In this document: positions 9,564-21,968 of the stretch, piece after piece
How the letters are laid out: each line of letters begins with the position of its first letter
Position numbering within the stretch: the first letter of the stretch is position 1
NCBI RefSeq assembly: GCF_022539665.2
Contig: NC_081333.1
Location: forward strand, 4,834,971-4,898,970
From: Daphnia carinata
Lineage: Eukaryota > Arthropoda > Branchiopoda > Diplostraca > Daphniidae
DNA length: 64,000 nucleotides
Direction: 5' to 3'
Notes under the pieces: model-generated
Database searches by the model: none
Told to the model about the DNA's origin: nothing
Seen by the model: only the letters and a program-made list of their open reading frames with translations
Program-made: the position numbers and the translations under genes

Positions 9564-11756
9564 AAAAATTCAAGATGTCCTAATGCCATCGGTAATTTTG
9601 TGAAATTCGCGATAGAGATTCATACAAACTAATACTCTTCCGAATGTAAGATGAGCGTTTTTAACCAATTGCTTAATACACTTCGGTGTGACAACGTAAG
9701 GGTTAATTCAAAAATTTTTAAAAGTTAGATTTTACTCAAAATTACTCTGTCGCAGGTTTTGTCCTCAAGTATACATTTCTATGTACTACGTTGCTTATTC
9801 AATCGACTCATCGTAAATAGTTATGCTTCGTGTTTGTAAGTGTTTACCTAATTCTAAAATCCATCCTCATCCATTTCTCCTTTCAGGAATTTGCATAATA
9901 TATGCTAATTGGGATGTTCTTCGAACATACCAATGCCTTGAGTACTGTACTGTAAGTATCTTATTTTAGTGGGTCAAAAAAGGAAAAACAATGGCACCAT
10001 TATTTCAAAACTCTGTATACCCTAACGAGCTAGAGGTCCGTTTATTCTGCTTATGTTGGCAACATATTACATGAACCATATACTTATAGTAAGATCAGGC
10101 AAGGATGGCGTTATGGTATATTTTTGAATCCAAAATCAGTGCTAAAAAAAGTCAAGCAACTTACATTACATTACATTACTTACAGCTGGCTAACATTCCA
10201 CTTTAATTTTAACGGTAATTAAGCATCTGTTTAATTACCTGTTTAAGTTGTTATTTTATTTAATATTGTTGTAATTATCAGTTTAATCTGTTTGAGTGTA
10301 TCTGATAAAATGCCCGAAGAATTTCCGCGTTGAAAGAGTAACCTTGTCCGTGAGGATTGCAATCAAAATAAATTTTAAGCAAAATGGCTATTTAACAGTC
10401 ATCTTTTTCCACCCGTCTATTCATTCGCTCACGACATCCGCCGCCGTAAGAGCCCGTATAAAAAAGGTCGAAAAACAGCGGGTGTTTGGACACTAAGAGC
10501 CTTACTGTAAACATTACTTCTTTTGATTTACAACAATTGGTTCCGTTCGTGCAAATTCTCGTATCCAGATGGAAGAAAAACAGGATGATGACATTCAATT
10601 CTACATTCCCGAGTGGTTAACCCATTCACAGGAGAGGTGCAACCGAAAAGGTTTCTCCTCTGAGTTACGAAGCTGAGTAAAGTAAACACGAATAACTTTT
10701 TACTTAGTCCATTTTAACAATGTTAATTTAGCGTAGGTTTGTTATGGCGTTTTGAAGAGTGCAGCCTACACTATTCTGTTATAACAAAAAACTAAAGTCA
10801 TATATATAGTGACAAATAAATATATTGCCTGACAATGTTCATTTTGTGTTTATTTTTATTTTAAATTAGGGCTTGTAATTCATACATAATATTTCAAAGT
10901 AGAAAAAAGGGAAGATGCAAATTTGATACAGCAGTGGACGGGAGGTCCGCTGGAGTTCGTGAGGAATGATACCGGAAGCTCACAGAGATCCATTTTCGAA
11001 GGACTCTAGCGATTCCTTGAAACGTCCCATCTCTCCCGCAGAATACAGGATCTTCTACGGCATGTTTTGTGCCATCTGGGTCGTGAATAATGCGATTTGC
11101 ATTGTTTTAAATATACAGTTTTCGGAAGAATTCCAAAGGAAAAAAATTCTAAACAACAATTATTATTATTAATTGTTTTATTTACATCAACAATAGGCCA
11201 CAGAACAAAAAGTGACGAAAATATGGTACGGATTGTTCTACGAGGACGTTTTTTTTACTGGGATTTCTTAATGTAAGTTTCTCCAGAACAGCAAAAACCT
11301 TTAATGGCATTCTCATCTTGGATTAGAAAGGTGATTTATTCACGAAATTGTGTTTTCGTTTCAGCGAATCGACACTTGAAAACATCGAAAGTGCCCCCAA
11401 AAAACATTGGAAAGCAGGACCTATCTAGATATGATTGTTTAGTGTGGGACGTGGTACACTAAGTGGAAAAGTGTAAAGTTGGATCCCTGACCTCACGTTT
11501 GCAATGGTGTTGCGAATTATATACCTGATTTTCCTGATTTGCCGATTTCTTCGCGGACCATGCTCTCGCTCTTGTTTTCGCCGATACAACCTGCTCTCGA
11601 TATAGCTCTTCGTTTTTTTTTGGCTCTAATGGAGATGCACGTACTTCCGTTATCGGGTTATGAAAAAAACCGTCACGTTATTGTACCTAAAAGGACGAAT
11701 CGTGAAGAACGTAGTTTGAGATCGACACCAATCAAACAAAGACGCCAAAAAACTAC
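9564..11756. other. AT-rich region with no supported gene
   Basis: Long AT-rich stretches contain scattered short frames. Around 10920-11060 a plus-strand stretch is briefly protein-like (PLEFVRNDTGSSQRSIFEGL, then a stop), but it has no recognisable domain. It may be more of the transposon debris seen on both sides. Confidence 0.3.
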
Positions 11757-12493
11757 GTGACTGTGATTATTATTACTAACTATGACAATGCCAAGCAACA
11801 GACTGGTATGAAACCATATTTCCTCTATCAAATGGATCCTAATATAAGAAATTGGCGCTTCTTCGACGTTCCGCGTTTATTAAAATGCGTTCGGAATCAC
11901 CAGTTAGCTCACCCCTGTCAGGTATTTAATATAATTTCATTGTAATTTTAATTATAAAAACATATATTCAAGTTTATATAAATGAATTCCTTTCCTTAGT
12001 GTGCGTCAGAAATAGTAGACTTCAAGAATTACGAACTACTCTACGACCTGGAAGGGCACAACGCTCGCGACTATGCTTCCTACTAACAAAAGAACGTCTT
12101 AAGCAAAACAACTGGCAAAAGACACGTTGCTCTGGCATTCAAACTTTACAGCAAAACCAGAAACTGCAACAGATTTTAAATATAAAATACAATTTTAAAA
12201 ATTATTTTTATCTGTTTATATTTAATATGTATTAAAACATAAATTTACAATTTTTAGATGCTGCGCGGACTCGGAGAATACCATTTCGCTTAAATGATTG
12301 TTTTGATATTCTCAAAAGTCGGTTCCCCAAAGATAGTATAAGCAAATCATATTGGCTAACGAAGAAACATAAGCTACAGAAAATGTTACATGTAATAGAC
12401 ATTACTGAAAAAATTTCTAATGATCCAGAGCGTGACCGAAATGAACTGCGGGCATCAAATTCGTGTCTTATACTAGTTTGGTTGCTTGGCGAC
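11757..12493 (+). pseudogene. Broken P-element/THAP9-like transposase, second copy
   Basis: Three plus-strand pieces appear in transposase order. The first (about 11757-11920) gives GMKPYFLYQMDPNIRNWRFF then DVPRLLKCVRNHQ, the 'DxPHLLK..RN' motif. The second (about 12000-12175, after acceptor CCTTAG) gives FKNYELLYDLEGHNARDYAS, then an in-frame TAA, then RHVALAFKLYSKT, the 'VkLAaqlfS' motif. The third (from 12258, acceptor TTTTTAG) gives AARTRRIPFRLNDCFDILKS then RFPKDSISKSYWLTKKHKL, the 'Aa.T..fi..fN..FDilNsR' motif. The in-frame stop shows inactivity. The frame ends at a TAG that overlaps the start of a GATC-rich MITE at about 12496. It is oriented opposite to the copy at 1372-2102. Confidence 0.6.
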
Positions 12494-12495
12494 TA

Positions 12496-12850
12496 GCAGA
12501 CTTGCCGCTCCGATCGGTTTTTTATCTTTATCGAGCCACCCGATCGATCCCTCGTGAACCGCTCACCGATCGAATTTTGCCATTCGTGTTTTTCCTACAT
12601 TTCTGGACGTCATCTAGTATTGGAAATTTTCACCGTTTAATTAATTCAGGATTTTTTAAATAAGAGTGAACACTAAACAGTATCTGTCGTTTGGCATTCT
12701 ACAGCAATAGTAGTAAAATACTTACATGCGACTATGACATTAATCGCTAGATGGCAAGAAGTTTGATCGTTAAAATGATCGCATCGCATCAATTTTTTGG
12801 ATCGCCGATCAATCTCAAATAATCGAATCGGTGATCAATTTTGAGATTCA
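12496..12850. repeat. GATC-rich MITE-like repeat, copy A
   Basis: It starts with GCAGACTTGCC followed by CCGATCGG-type words and ends in a run of GATCGCCGATCAATC / GATCGGTGATCAATTTT. The same terminus and GATC word set recur at 19056-19814 and 20969-21251. The internal GTGAACACTAAACAG (about 12665) is shared with copy C at about 21063. The right terminus (GGCAAGTCTGC in the others) is degraded here. Confidence 0.55.
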
Positions 12851-12937
12851 AGTAGTATATTTAATAGCATAACTGTTAAACACTTATACTACTGACCGTT
12901 ACTGGTGTCGATGATCGGTGTTTGCTTTTAATATCAC

Positions 12938-13650
12938 GATTTCGATATATCGCAGAATTTTATCGATGTTGACATATGTTGTCATAGTCTTTCATTCAGA
13001 CTCGAACATCAACATCATGTTACCAAGAAAGAGAAGCCCAATGAAGGGGGTATTCATTTTGTAGAAAGTGTTACAATATATTGATGTAATCGATACGGTA
13101 TTTTTGGTTTTTAAGACAAAGCGTTTTTGGTCCATGTACTTTAAAACGGATTTGAACCCAAAATTCTTTGGTCGTCTGCTATTATTCTAAGGTACATATT
13201 ATGGTTATAAAATACAATTAAAAAATCTGTCGAGTGATGTATCCCAAAATCGATCCGATCTATCAGATTTACAAAACCGCCTAGTACAATCTAATGCAAC
13301 TTTATACTAATGTTATATGGTTTAACAGTTAGAGCGAGTGAAACTTGCGCGGGAAGCAGAGGTTTGAGCCCATCAAAGATGTTCTTCCGTATATGCTATG
13401 AAAGTATCATCTATTAAAAACAAATAATTGTTTAAAAAAACATTACACTAATTTTGGTAAATTATCTATTCTTTAAGGTTTTCAAATCTTTTCTTGAATT
13501 AAGCGGGGAAATCGGCGTTTGGTTATTTTACCGGTAGATGGTGAATGCAAAACATCGGTATCATATACAGATATCGGGTTTTTCAATGGGATATATTATA
13601 TCGGTTTTCAGTATGTTTTCCGATACGATATATCGACATCACTATCACGG
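12938..13650. repeat. Possible TIR element with CGATATATCG ends
   Basis: ATATCACGATTTCGATATATCG near 12938 and the reverse complement of the right end near 13650 (GTGATAGTGATGTCGATATATCG) are similar inverted sequences about 700 bp apart. ATCGATGTTG-like and CGATATC-like words lie inside. No protein-coding content and no clear target duplication was found. Confidence 0.3.
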
Positions 13651-13715
13651 TGTGGGGTGTAATATTTTACCTTTTAAAAAGTGATCTCGAAGGAGTAAGT
13701 TAAAGAAAATTTGCG

Positions 13716-14363
13716 ATGTCAAAAACAACAAAAAGAAAACATGTCACAAAGGAAGTGCTGGATGGTTATGTTCTTCCAGCAGAAAACCAAAAGATAGTAA
13801 AGGTATAAAATTCTTGTGCTCAATTTTAACTTAGGAAATTCTGAAACGTTTTTTGTTTTCCTTCTTTTTACCCTTAATTTTGTGCCGCACCAAGGTATTG
13901 GGTGGAAAAGGGAATAACTTGCATGAAGTAGAAACAGCAGAAGGTGAAAAATATTTAGTTTCCATGCCAACAAAATTTAGAAAAAATGTGTGGATTAAGC
14001 GTGGTGATTATGTCCTTATCCAGCCTATTCAGGAAGGAGAGAAAGTTAAAGCAGAAATTTTTGCCATTCTTTATGATAGCCAAATTAAATACATTCAAAG
14101 CCAGGAAAAATGGTAAGCCAGTGCTTATTTCCTGAAGTCAGTTTTTTCTATAAAACAATGTTTCCAGGCCGAAAGAATTTGTTCTGCCTTCAGCAACAGA
14201 TGTGAACCCTGACATCAGTTCCATTGATACCGATGGCTCTTCCCAAAGCGATGATGATTTATTTGTGAACACAAACAGGCCTCAGTGTGTTTATGAATCC
14301 ACAGACCATAGTGACAGTGATGATTCAAGTTCTGCTCAACGGAAAGATAAGGATTATGAATAA
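13716..14363 (+). CDS. EIF1AD: EIF1AD (eIF1A domain-containing protein)
   Basis: Three exons: 13716-13802, 13895-14112 and 14168-14363, with introns of 92 and 55 nt and standard GT-AG ends. The spliced CDS is 501 nt (166 aa). The start MSKTTKRKHVTKEVLDGY matches the family N-terminus. Residues about 29-100 form the S1-like OB fold (VLGGKGNNLHEVETAEGEKY, then SMPTKFRKNVWIKRGDYVL), and the tail is acidic and Ser-rich (SSQSDDD, HSDSDDSSS). Length and layout fit the usual 160-170 aa. EIF1AD is a nuclear relative of translation initiation factor eIF1A that binds RNA through the OB fold; its exact role is less clear than that of eIF1A. No overlapping neighbour; transposon debris lies upstream. Confidence 0.93.
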
Positions 14364-16642
14364 ACTTCTATCATCATTATCCAACATTGTTTTTCCGTTA
14401 TTACCCTTAAACGTGAGATGGGCTTGAAATCATCCTTTCTTAAACTAAACAGATTTTTATTAGGGTATTTTCATTTAACTGGTGGATTGGTTTGCACTGC
14501 GACGTTCACAAGTTAACGAAGAAGAGGGAACGCATACTGAACTCGGTAAAACAGCAATAAAGTTTTAATCTATAACACCTCGTCAGATGAACTATGAAAA
14601 ATCAAATCACAATCAAATTCCAGGAACGACAAATGGGGTTGAGTGGACATTTGATGGGAATCTAGAACCAAAAGTAACGGAGTAAACGTCTGTCCAAACA
14701 AGAAGCCAAGGAACCGTTGATTAGCATCCACAATTCTTCCCTGAGAGCATCTCCCCGTGACATCAAACAGAAGATTGTGGCTGTTGTAGTTGTATGAGGT
14801 GATCCATTCGTTGTATTTTAAAATCGTGAAAATCAATACAACTCGAAATGGACTCTATAATCGGTTGTCGAATTTAAAAAGTGACAATAGTGTGAAACAG
14901 ATGTCTATTGCTGGAACGAACACTTGGAATTTCGAAAATAAATGAAATGCTTATCTTTTTTATTTACCACAGAAAACCAATATTATCTTTGAAAAAACAA
15001 GTAGTATTGCAGACAGAAATCAGCAACAGCAATATGAAGTGCAGGCATTACTTAAAACAATATACAATTAAACTCCTAATAGAAAGGATCAATAAATTTA
15101 GAGATCAGAGAATACAAATGAAAAATTTTTAGATATCCATTAGTTTCCAAGCCGATTAGATAACCCATGATTCATCAGCGTAACAATCTACTCTAGAGAA
15201 TGGCAAACCCGTTTGTTGTTTTAAGTCTGTTTATTACCAGATACCAGATTGCAAAGCGTCGTTTGGTCGAAGTCAATTCCATTGTAAATTAAGATTAATA
15301 CCGTTTTGAAATACCATTCGCATAATACAATAACCGAAAAAGACTATTTGTTAGATCTTTTGGTTAACGCATATTGCTGATGGTCAGTAAATGATGCAGC
15401 CATCCTCAAAGCCACTCGTTAGCTCTACAGCCAATTTAGAATTTCGTGGTACCTTAAGCTACGACCCCACTGCTGTTTCAGTTTTTCGACGCTTTGACAA
15501 AAATAAGCCATCCACGGAATTTTGAATTAACCGACATAAAAATAAAAATTTATCGATAAATTCACCGTGTAGCGTTATGTCGCCTCGGTGGCATAAGGAG
15601 GCAATCAGGTAGGCTTTTTCACAATAATAGCAACTTTCAGCGAGAGAAATGTGGCCTGTTAAAAAAGCTGTTTAACCGTTGGCAGAGAAACACAGAGTAC
15701 TCTCATTCATAGGTGCATTTATTAAAATTCTTTTTTACAATGTAGATATTTTTCTCTTTTAACTTGACGAATCTAAATTGATCCCTCTATTTCAATAGAT
15801 CTCGCAAACATCCACGTAATTATTCACTGAAAATACAATGGCGCCTAGGAATCTTCTTCTTTTCGTATAGTTGCACATGAACCAGGCAAATAATGACATA
15901 ACGCTTTAATGTCAATGTTGACGTACAGTGAACCCAGACACATCTCACACACTTCATTGCATAATCGGCACCTTTTACCCTATGAAGGCTCGCGAAATTC
16001 CTTTTCTAGTTTTACTTGCATTTTTTTTATTTAATGATTTACCGCTCGGACGACATGCGTTTTCTTTGAATTCCATACTGTTTGAATCTGAAAGCACGCG
16101 TGAAACTATTGGTTTCTACAAACGAGAATTCAATTGAGATAAATGTGGGAATAATACGATGTTAGTGTAGGAAGTCGCAGAAATGAATTGAACTTTCTAA
16201 ACTAACAGTCATAAAAACTAGGTTGGAAGGATGACTGCCGTCCCATCATACTTACGCCTGTACAGAGGACACTATCAGACATACCATCCTTCCACCGTTT
16301 CGCCCTCAAAAATAAAAGGCATTTTTTAACATATTTTTATTTTTATTTTTTAATTTTATACAACAGAATTATGGTTTTAATATAAATGTTCAATGCAACT
16401 GATGAAGTGTTGGGCATAACACTGCTACATAATTTTAATATAAGCGACGTTGTAAAATTTTTAACTGGGCTATACCTACCAATTTTTCGACGGGCAAAAT
16501 TTATATGGACAACGGCTAAGTGCATCTCATTTCAGTAGGTAACACCAAGATACAACTGTACTTTACTAACAATCTTCATTACAACGCGTTTTCAATGTCA
16601 TGCCTAATTGAGGGAATGCACAAAATTGTGCTGCTACAAATT
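14364..16642. other. Intergenic region without supported genes
   Basis: AT-rich, with only short unrelated frames on both strands. A weak inverted pair (GGTTGGAAGGATG near 16221 and CATCCTTCCACC near 16285) could form a hairpin-like structure or be a small MITE remnant. Nothing else stands out. Confidence 0.4.
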
Positions 16643-18281
16643 TTATGCTTTTCTATAATTCCAGATAAAGCGCGCAGCCAATGGTAAATGATCAGAAGGT
16701 GAAGCCAATGAAGGTATACCACCAAGTGCATCTAATTCTTCTCCAGTGAGCAATCCCAAACGACTGAGTAGTTGCAGATTCGGTCTCAGGGACTCACGAC
16801 CGCTTAACACAAGAAAAAACCATTAGCTTCTATTTAGTGTAGGGTTTGTTTAAAAATAATTACTTGTGGAAAATGTAGTCAACTGTCACCCAATCGTTTT
16901 GGTACGTAGTGGCCTCTTTAGCTCCGTTAAAACGATTCGTGCGATGTGGATAAACAGACTGCAGCTGAAGCTGATGTGACAGCTGACCACTTGCGAAGCG
17001 TAAAACAGAACACTCGGCCTTAGACAGCTCTGATTTCGCAATCGTGAAGTTCTCCTGTAGAGTGCGTTCTCCAGTAGAATTGAGATGTTGACATTGATCT
17101 GTGATGTTGAGGTGTGGCGGTATGAGTTCATTTTCAAGCGTATGGCCTCGAGCGTCAAGAGTTAATTGTCGTCTACTCAAGCCTTTGTACAGTAGAGAAC
17201 CCTGCGTGATGAACTGGTAGATGCTGGTATCCGGTGTCAAATTAAAATCTCCGGTCAGGATAGTAGGATGATAAGATGCGCAGTTAGTCTTCTCAGAGTT
17301 TGGTTTCCGTGAATCGGAGGCGATTCGATCTAATTCTGCGAAGAGTAATTGTAATTGTGCAAGCTTGATATCGTGCCGTCTAGGATTGTAAAGAAGATGG
17401 GTTGTAGCCACTACAATGAAAGGCAAGTCTTCATCGGAAACGTGCTTCGACTGTAACACGCGTGGGGTAAGTAGCGCTATTAAACCAATATTGTCACGGT
17501 CAAGAATTTCCACATTTGGTTTGCAATACTCCACCGGAATGCTTTTCTTCAATTCGAATTTCGAATGACGGAAAAATATGGCGCAACCGTCACGTTTGTT
17601 CCCGGTGCGTTTCTTATACACTCCTTTGAATCCCATGGCTGTGAGTCTTGGAACATAAAATGTATCATAGTGATCTGACTGAACTTCTTGGAGACATAGA
17701 ATGTCAGCATAGGTGTTTGTTACTTCTCTCAGTATTCTTTCAGCACGTTTATCCCAATTAAGTGCCTCTGTCTCAACATTCCTGTATAGGTAAATATGCT
17801 CTTCCAAGAGGTGTTGTGCCAACACATTATAAGACAGCACAGTAAATTTAAGAGAATGGGGAGGCTGCTTGATTTTTTGTTTTTGAAGCTCAGTACCAAG
17901 TTTTGTATATTCCCATTTCCTTAAGGAACTGAGCCTGTGTCTGATTCTTGTTTCATTACGCTTGATTCGATGGGCCTCTGATTCCTCCATTAAGACATCA
18001 ACACAATCATATGCATGCACTTGTCTTCTTTGGTGATTTTCGAAAGTTTTGGCATTGTTTTGATATGTTTTTGGTCCTGACATTGTTATTCCAGTTGTTC
18101 TAATTGATTGACTGCTGGGGGTGTAGTGATGTTTTGCACCCAAATGCCTTCTAACAAATGTTTTTTTTTCACTGGACATTTTCAAATCAGCAGTCACAAG
18201 GCAAAGCGGTTGACACAAAAATCTGCACCTAACCGAGAGAATAGGGCGAAGGGTACACCTGCAAATTTTTGAAGTAAACAT
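16643..18281 (-). CDS. angel: Angel, EEP-family nuclease (ANGEL1/2 homologue)
   Basis: Two coding exons, 18281-16864 and 16802-16643, flank a 61-nt intron and give 526 codons (525 aa). The endonuclease/exonuclease/phosphatase fold starts near residue 150 with KFTVLSYNVLAQHLLEEH. It continues with DILCLQEVQSDHYDTFYVPR (catalytic Glu), RDGCAIFFRHSKFEL, TGDFNLTPDTSIYQF (Asp/Asn), NDWVTVDYIF (Asp), and in the second exon SDHLPLAARF (Asp-His). All signature motifs are present. Angel proteins are relatives of CCR4/Nocturnin; human ANGEL2 removes 2',3'-cyclic phosphates from RNA. I chose the ATG at 18281; it begins a basic, Cys-rich segment that could be a targeting sequence, but Met codons about 100 and 190 nt further in are possible starts. 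A candidate gene starts divergently 175 bp away. Confidence 0.92.
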
Positions 18282-18456
18282 AATTGAATACAAACAATAG
18301 GAAAAACCGTTGTGGAGCCTCAAAGAAATGTCTGAATCACTTTGCGAAACTTAACAGCATCCCATGAAAAGAACGCGTTCGCTAGAACCATTAATAATAC
18401 AATGACCCAATTTTTGCAAAACTTACGTCATGTATCACGTGTAGAGATAATGCAAC
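18282..18456. promoter_or_regulatory. Probable shared promoter region of Angel and a divergent gene
   Basis: Only 175 bp separate the Angel start codon (18281, minus) from the ATG of the candidate gene at 18457 (plus). The interval contains no repeat and must hold both 5' leaders. It contains several out-of-frame ATGs. No TATA box was recognised. Confidence 0.4.
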
Positions 18457-18741
18457 ATGCGAAAGCTGAGAACGGAGGTGAGCGACCTCTGGGACGATAT
18501 ACTGCGTATTTGGAAAGTGGAACGGTATGCCATGGAAATCATACTGGATATGGGATGTTGTCATCCGCGGATATCATCTGTGGCAGATCTGACAGAAATG
18601 GATAAATTAATGTGGAACATTTTACAACATTGTATCAAATCATTTTGCTTCCTCCTCAAACTCTTTACCTATTTCACATTCCATTTGGGAAACAGCGTCT
18701 GCAACTTATCTTTACTGAATATCGTTAAAAACTGTTGTTAG
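18457..18741 (+). CDS. Candidate small protein of unknown function, divergent from Angel
   Basis: The 94-codon frame begins MRKLRTEVSDLWDDILRIWK, continues with VERYAMEIILDMGCCHPRI and ADLTEMDKLMWNILQHCIKS, then becomes hydrophobic and poorly protein-like to the stop. The first 65 residues look like a real amphipathic, charged helical protein; the tail may be intronic read-through. A further exon is possible downstream: MEQSPLVKAGFWLL ends at a strong donor TTTTAG|GTAAGAAG (about 18881). I do not recognise the family. Proximity and opposite orientation to Angel suggest a shared promoter. Confidence 0.4.
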   Translation: MRKLRTEVSDLWDDILRIWKVERYAMEIILDMGCCHPRISSVADLTEMDKLMWNILQHCIKSFCFLLKLFTYFTFHLGNSVCNLSLLNIVKNCC

Positions 18742-19055
18742 ATTTGGGAAGGGATTGAAAAGCCTGTACTGTACTGAAATCGGAAACAAAAACAAATTTC
18801 CTTTTCCGAGAAACTCAACCAAGTGATCATACGTTATGGAACAATCCCCGTTAGTGAAAGCGGGATTTTGGCTTTTAGGTAAGAAGGGTCGTTGCATTTG
18901 TTACGGTTTAAATGTTTTTTTAAGAATTAATTTTAAAAATTCCAATTGTTAAACAAAACTGGAGTTCCCAAATTTTAAAAACTGACTTTTAAATAGAATG
19001 TATTGTAGTTGGTTTCCTAATTTTATTCGTTACATTTCTATACTTCAAAGCATTA

Positions 19056-19814
19056 GCGCGCAGCAGACTTGCCCCGCCGATCAATTTTCCGATCTCGATC
19101 TCCGATCCGATCTTTTGAGTTTGATCGGATCGGCCGATCATTTTTACCGATCATTTCTATGCGACATCTAACGCTGAAAATTTACACTATTTAACGAATT
19201 TAGTATTGGCTGTCACAGCGCAACATGGTCTCCGCGAGTTGACTCGACCGTTCGGGTTGTAAGAGGCACAAAATTCCTGCGTTTTGATTGGCTCTCCAGC
19301 TCTGATGCCAGTGGCAACCACCACTGAAAGAAAGCAAACTGTTGATGTGTCGTCTGCATGTGCCGTCTGCCTGTCGTCTGCATCGATTTTAATTTTCAAA
19401 ATAATTCAATTTTCAAATCACAAAATTACTAATCAAAAATCATAAAACGTTCCTAATATCAACACTGACATCTTTTACCACAACCCCTTGGACTCGACGG
19501 TAAGCAATTTTTTGGTTTTTAGTGAGCCATGATAATGTAAGTAGTTGTAAAAATAATGTAAGACTGTAAATATTTGAATATGAAAATAAACCAAATAAAA
19601 AAGCTTTTCTTTTCTTTTTGTATTATAATAACGATTATCCTATACCATAAGACAAACTTGGAATCGTAAAACTGTTTTTAACCTTTTTTTACGTTGACCA
19701 TAATGGAAATTTTAAAAATGCCGCCTAAAAATAATGGCATCCGTTTTCTCCGTTTCGCGAAGATCGGATCGGCGATCAATTTTTGATCGCGATCGCGTCA
19801 AGTCTGGCGCGCAG
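19056..19814. repeat. GATC-rich TIR element (MITE-like), copy B, both ends present
   Basis: The left end is GCGCGCAGCAGACTTGCC and the right end GTCAAGTCTGGCGCGC; they are near-perfect inverted repeats. Inside each end lies a run of CCGATCAATTTTCCGATC / CGGATCGGCGATCAATTTT words. The interior has no coding sequence I can support. This copy defines both ends of the family seen at 12496 and 20969. Confidence 0.65.
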
Positions 19815-20968
19815 GACATAAGAATGTTCTGTATAAAACGAGGACTACGAACTTTTACTGTATGGGATCGGCCCGCACACAAAAGTCCGTAGTTACCAGT
19901 CCACAGTCCGCATTTTACTAAAGCTCAATGCGCGCCAATATTTTGGGCATGGCTAACAATTTTGAATTTTAAAATGGAACTTTGTTTACGAATATTGACA
20001 CGGAATTAATTGTTGTTTCGAACATTTACAAGTCTAAATTCTTATTCCACTACGCAATTAAGTCATATCTAGCTGCATAATTACGAAGGTTAAGGCAGTC
20101 TCTAGGTATAATAAAGATTAAAGGAAGAGGAGAAAAGGAAAGTAAAAAAATGCAAATTTCAGCATATACACTCCCTGAAATTTCTTCACAGGATCTTCGT
20201 TTGAAAGCTGTCATTGGTGTTTAGCTGGTGCCAGGCATGACGTGCGACACTTTTTTTTTGTTTGATCGTCCGTTTAATCATTTTTAATGATCTTGCTGAA
20301 AAAATTTTTTGCAATAATTTTCGGCGATCATTTTTAACTGGTCACGTCATCTCACGAAAATTTTGAAACTTGCATTTCAAAAATTGTGGTATAAAAACTA
20401 TAATTCGGAAGAAGTTGTACTTTTAATTGCCAAGTGGCACCCAATAAAAAGACACCCAAAAAATTGTGCGCTAAATTTTTGTTACTGCAATCAAAGTTTT
20501 TGTTAAATTTCCGATTTTTTTTATCGGACTTTCAAATTACAGTTTTAAAAAATTGTAAGCACGGAATCATAGCAAGTTTGGTTGCAGGTTACGGTTTCAT
20601 TTTCCTGGAAAGCTAGGGGTTTTTTTTTTGCTTTTGAGCCAGGATGGCTCAGGGTCATGCAACGCCCATATGCGCTCCCTCCATCGTATTTCAGTCCGCA
20701 GAAACAAAAATCTAAACGTAGCAGCAAAATCCTGCCAATAACAAATGTCCAAAAACGAGGGTGGAAGGCCTGCTTCAGGGCGGTTGCAATTATTCTTTTA
20801 TATTTAACGTATCATACCATGGTGTGTTACGATAGTTTTAATATCAGTATGTAACGTCTTCCGAACGAAAATTACTGCAAGCCCATAACACCCTATTTGT
20901 TCGTTATTTCGTTTTTGCCTGTTTGTTTATTTAGGCTCCATTGCGTTATCATTTTGTCATTGTTTATT
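19815..20968. other. Unassigned AT-rich interval with a repeat fragment
   Basis: About 19866-19925 (CACAAAAGTCCGTAG ... CACAGTCCGCATTTTACT) shares word content with the MITE at 22818-23230. The remainder shows poly-T/poly-A stretches and no supported gene. Confidence 0.35.
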
Positions 20969-21251
20969 AGCGCCGATCAATTTTCCATTGCGTTATCATT
21001 TTGTCATTTTTAGCAGATCTAACGAAAAAATAGGAAGCGACAGTCACTGGCGGCCATTGAGGGTGAACACTAAACAGGGCATTCGCATAAATAGGCCCTG
21101 CGGCTGAAAATCTATAGATGGCGAAAAGTTTGATCCTTGTTCGTCGCCGATCCGATCTCCGATCTTTTTCAAAAGATCGGATCGGCGATCAATTTTTTGA
21201 TCGGAGATCGGATCGGCGATCAATTTTTGATCGCGATCGCGGCAAGTCTGC
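20969..21251. repeat. GATC-rich MITE-like repeat, copy C
   Basis: It ends with GGCAAGTCTGC at 21241-21251. It contains GTGAACACTAAACAG (about 21063) and a long palindrome-like run of GATCGGATCGGCGATCAA words (about 21145-21235). It matches copy A in the same orientation; the left boundary is approximate. Confidence 0.55.
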
Positions 21252-21968
21252 ATATAGCCTTGTTCGTATGCTAGCGTTTCATTGCATTATCATCAGCTCA
21301 TTACAACAGTGTTATATATGAAATACGGAATTCGTCCAGGAGAGTTGGAATGGGAAGAACATCGTAATTTTCCATTAAGCTAAATCACACCTAGTCCGAA
21401 CATCATATGACATGCAAAGTGGGGATGACCACTATATATATATGCCGCAGTAAACTGATTGAAATTATTTCAATTTCTTTTTGCCTTATGGATGCCTAAA
21501 ACACGTTTATAAAATTATGTAATCTTACCAAATTCATTTCATACTTAATTTCATTATATTTCATAGAAGTTGGCGAAATAAAATTTTGAATTAAAAAATT
21601 TTGTGACTTCCTAATTTTTTAAATTTAATTTAATATTAAATTACCCACTAGTGTCAGAAGTAGTTCTGCTTCAAATTTTCGTCTGGTATTTAGCATTAGA
21701 GAGTCTTGCCACGGCTTTGTCATTAACAAGATCTATTGCGCATGTTTGGGTCCAGCATGAAATTATTTTTCGTGGTCTATCAGTAATTCAGTTACTCAGT
21801 TATTAGGGGCGACAAAGTGTCAACTTCTTTAGTCCTTGCACCAAAGGACGAAAAAGAGCCAAAATGCGCAGCAACACGCGAATACCAGCGAAGAGCCAAA
21901 GCCATAAATCTTGAGCACTATATTTACATTTTTTATGTATCGTCACACGATTCCTTAACCAGTCATTT

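Noticed and set aside
14570-14836. 88-codon minus-strand frame downstream of EIF1AD
   Set aside because: No recognisable motif, no consistent splice sites, and likely chance in AT-rich DNA.
18342-18605. Overlapping 87-codon plus-strand frame next to the Angel promoter
   Set aside because: It overlaps the more protein-like frame starting at 18457 and becomes Gly/Ser/Cys-rich noise after its first 40 codons; only its N-terminal part could be leader sequence.
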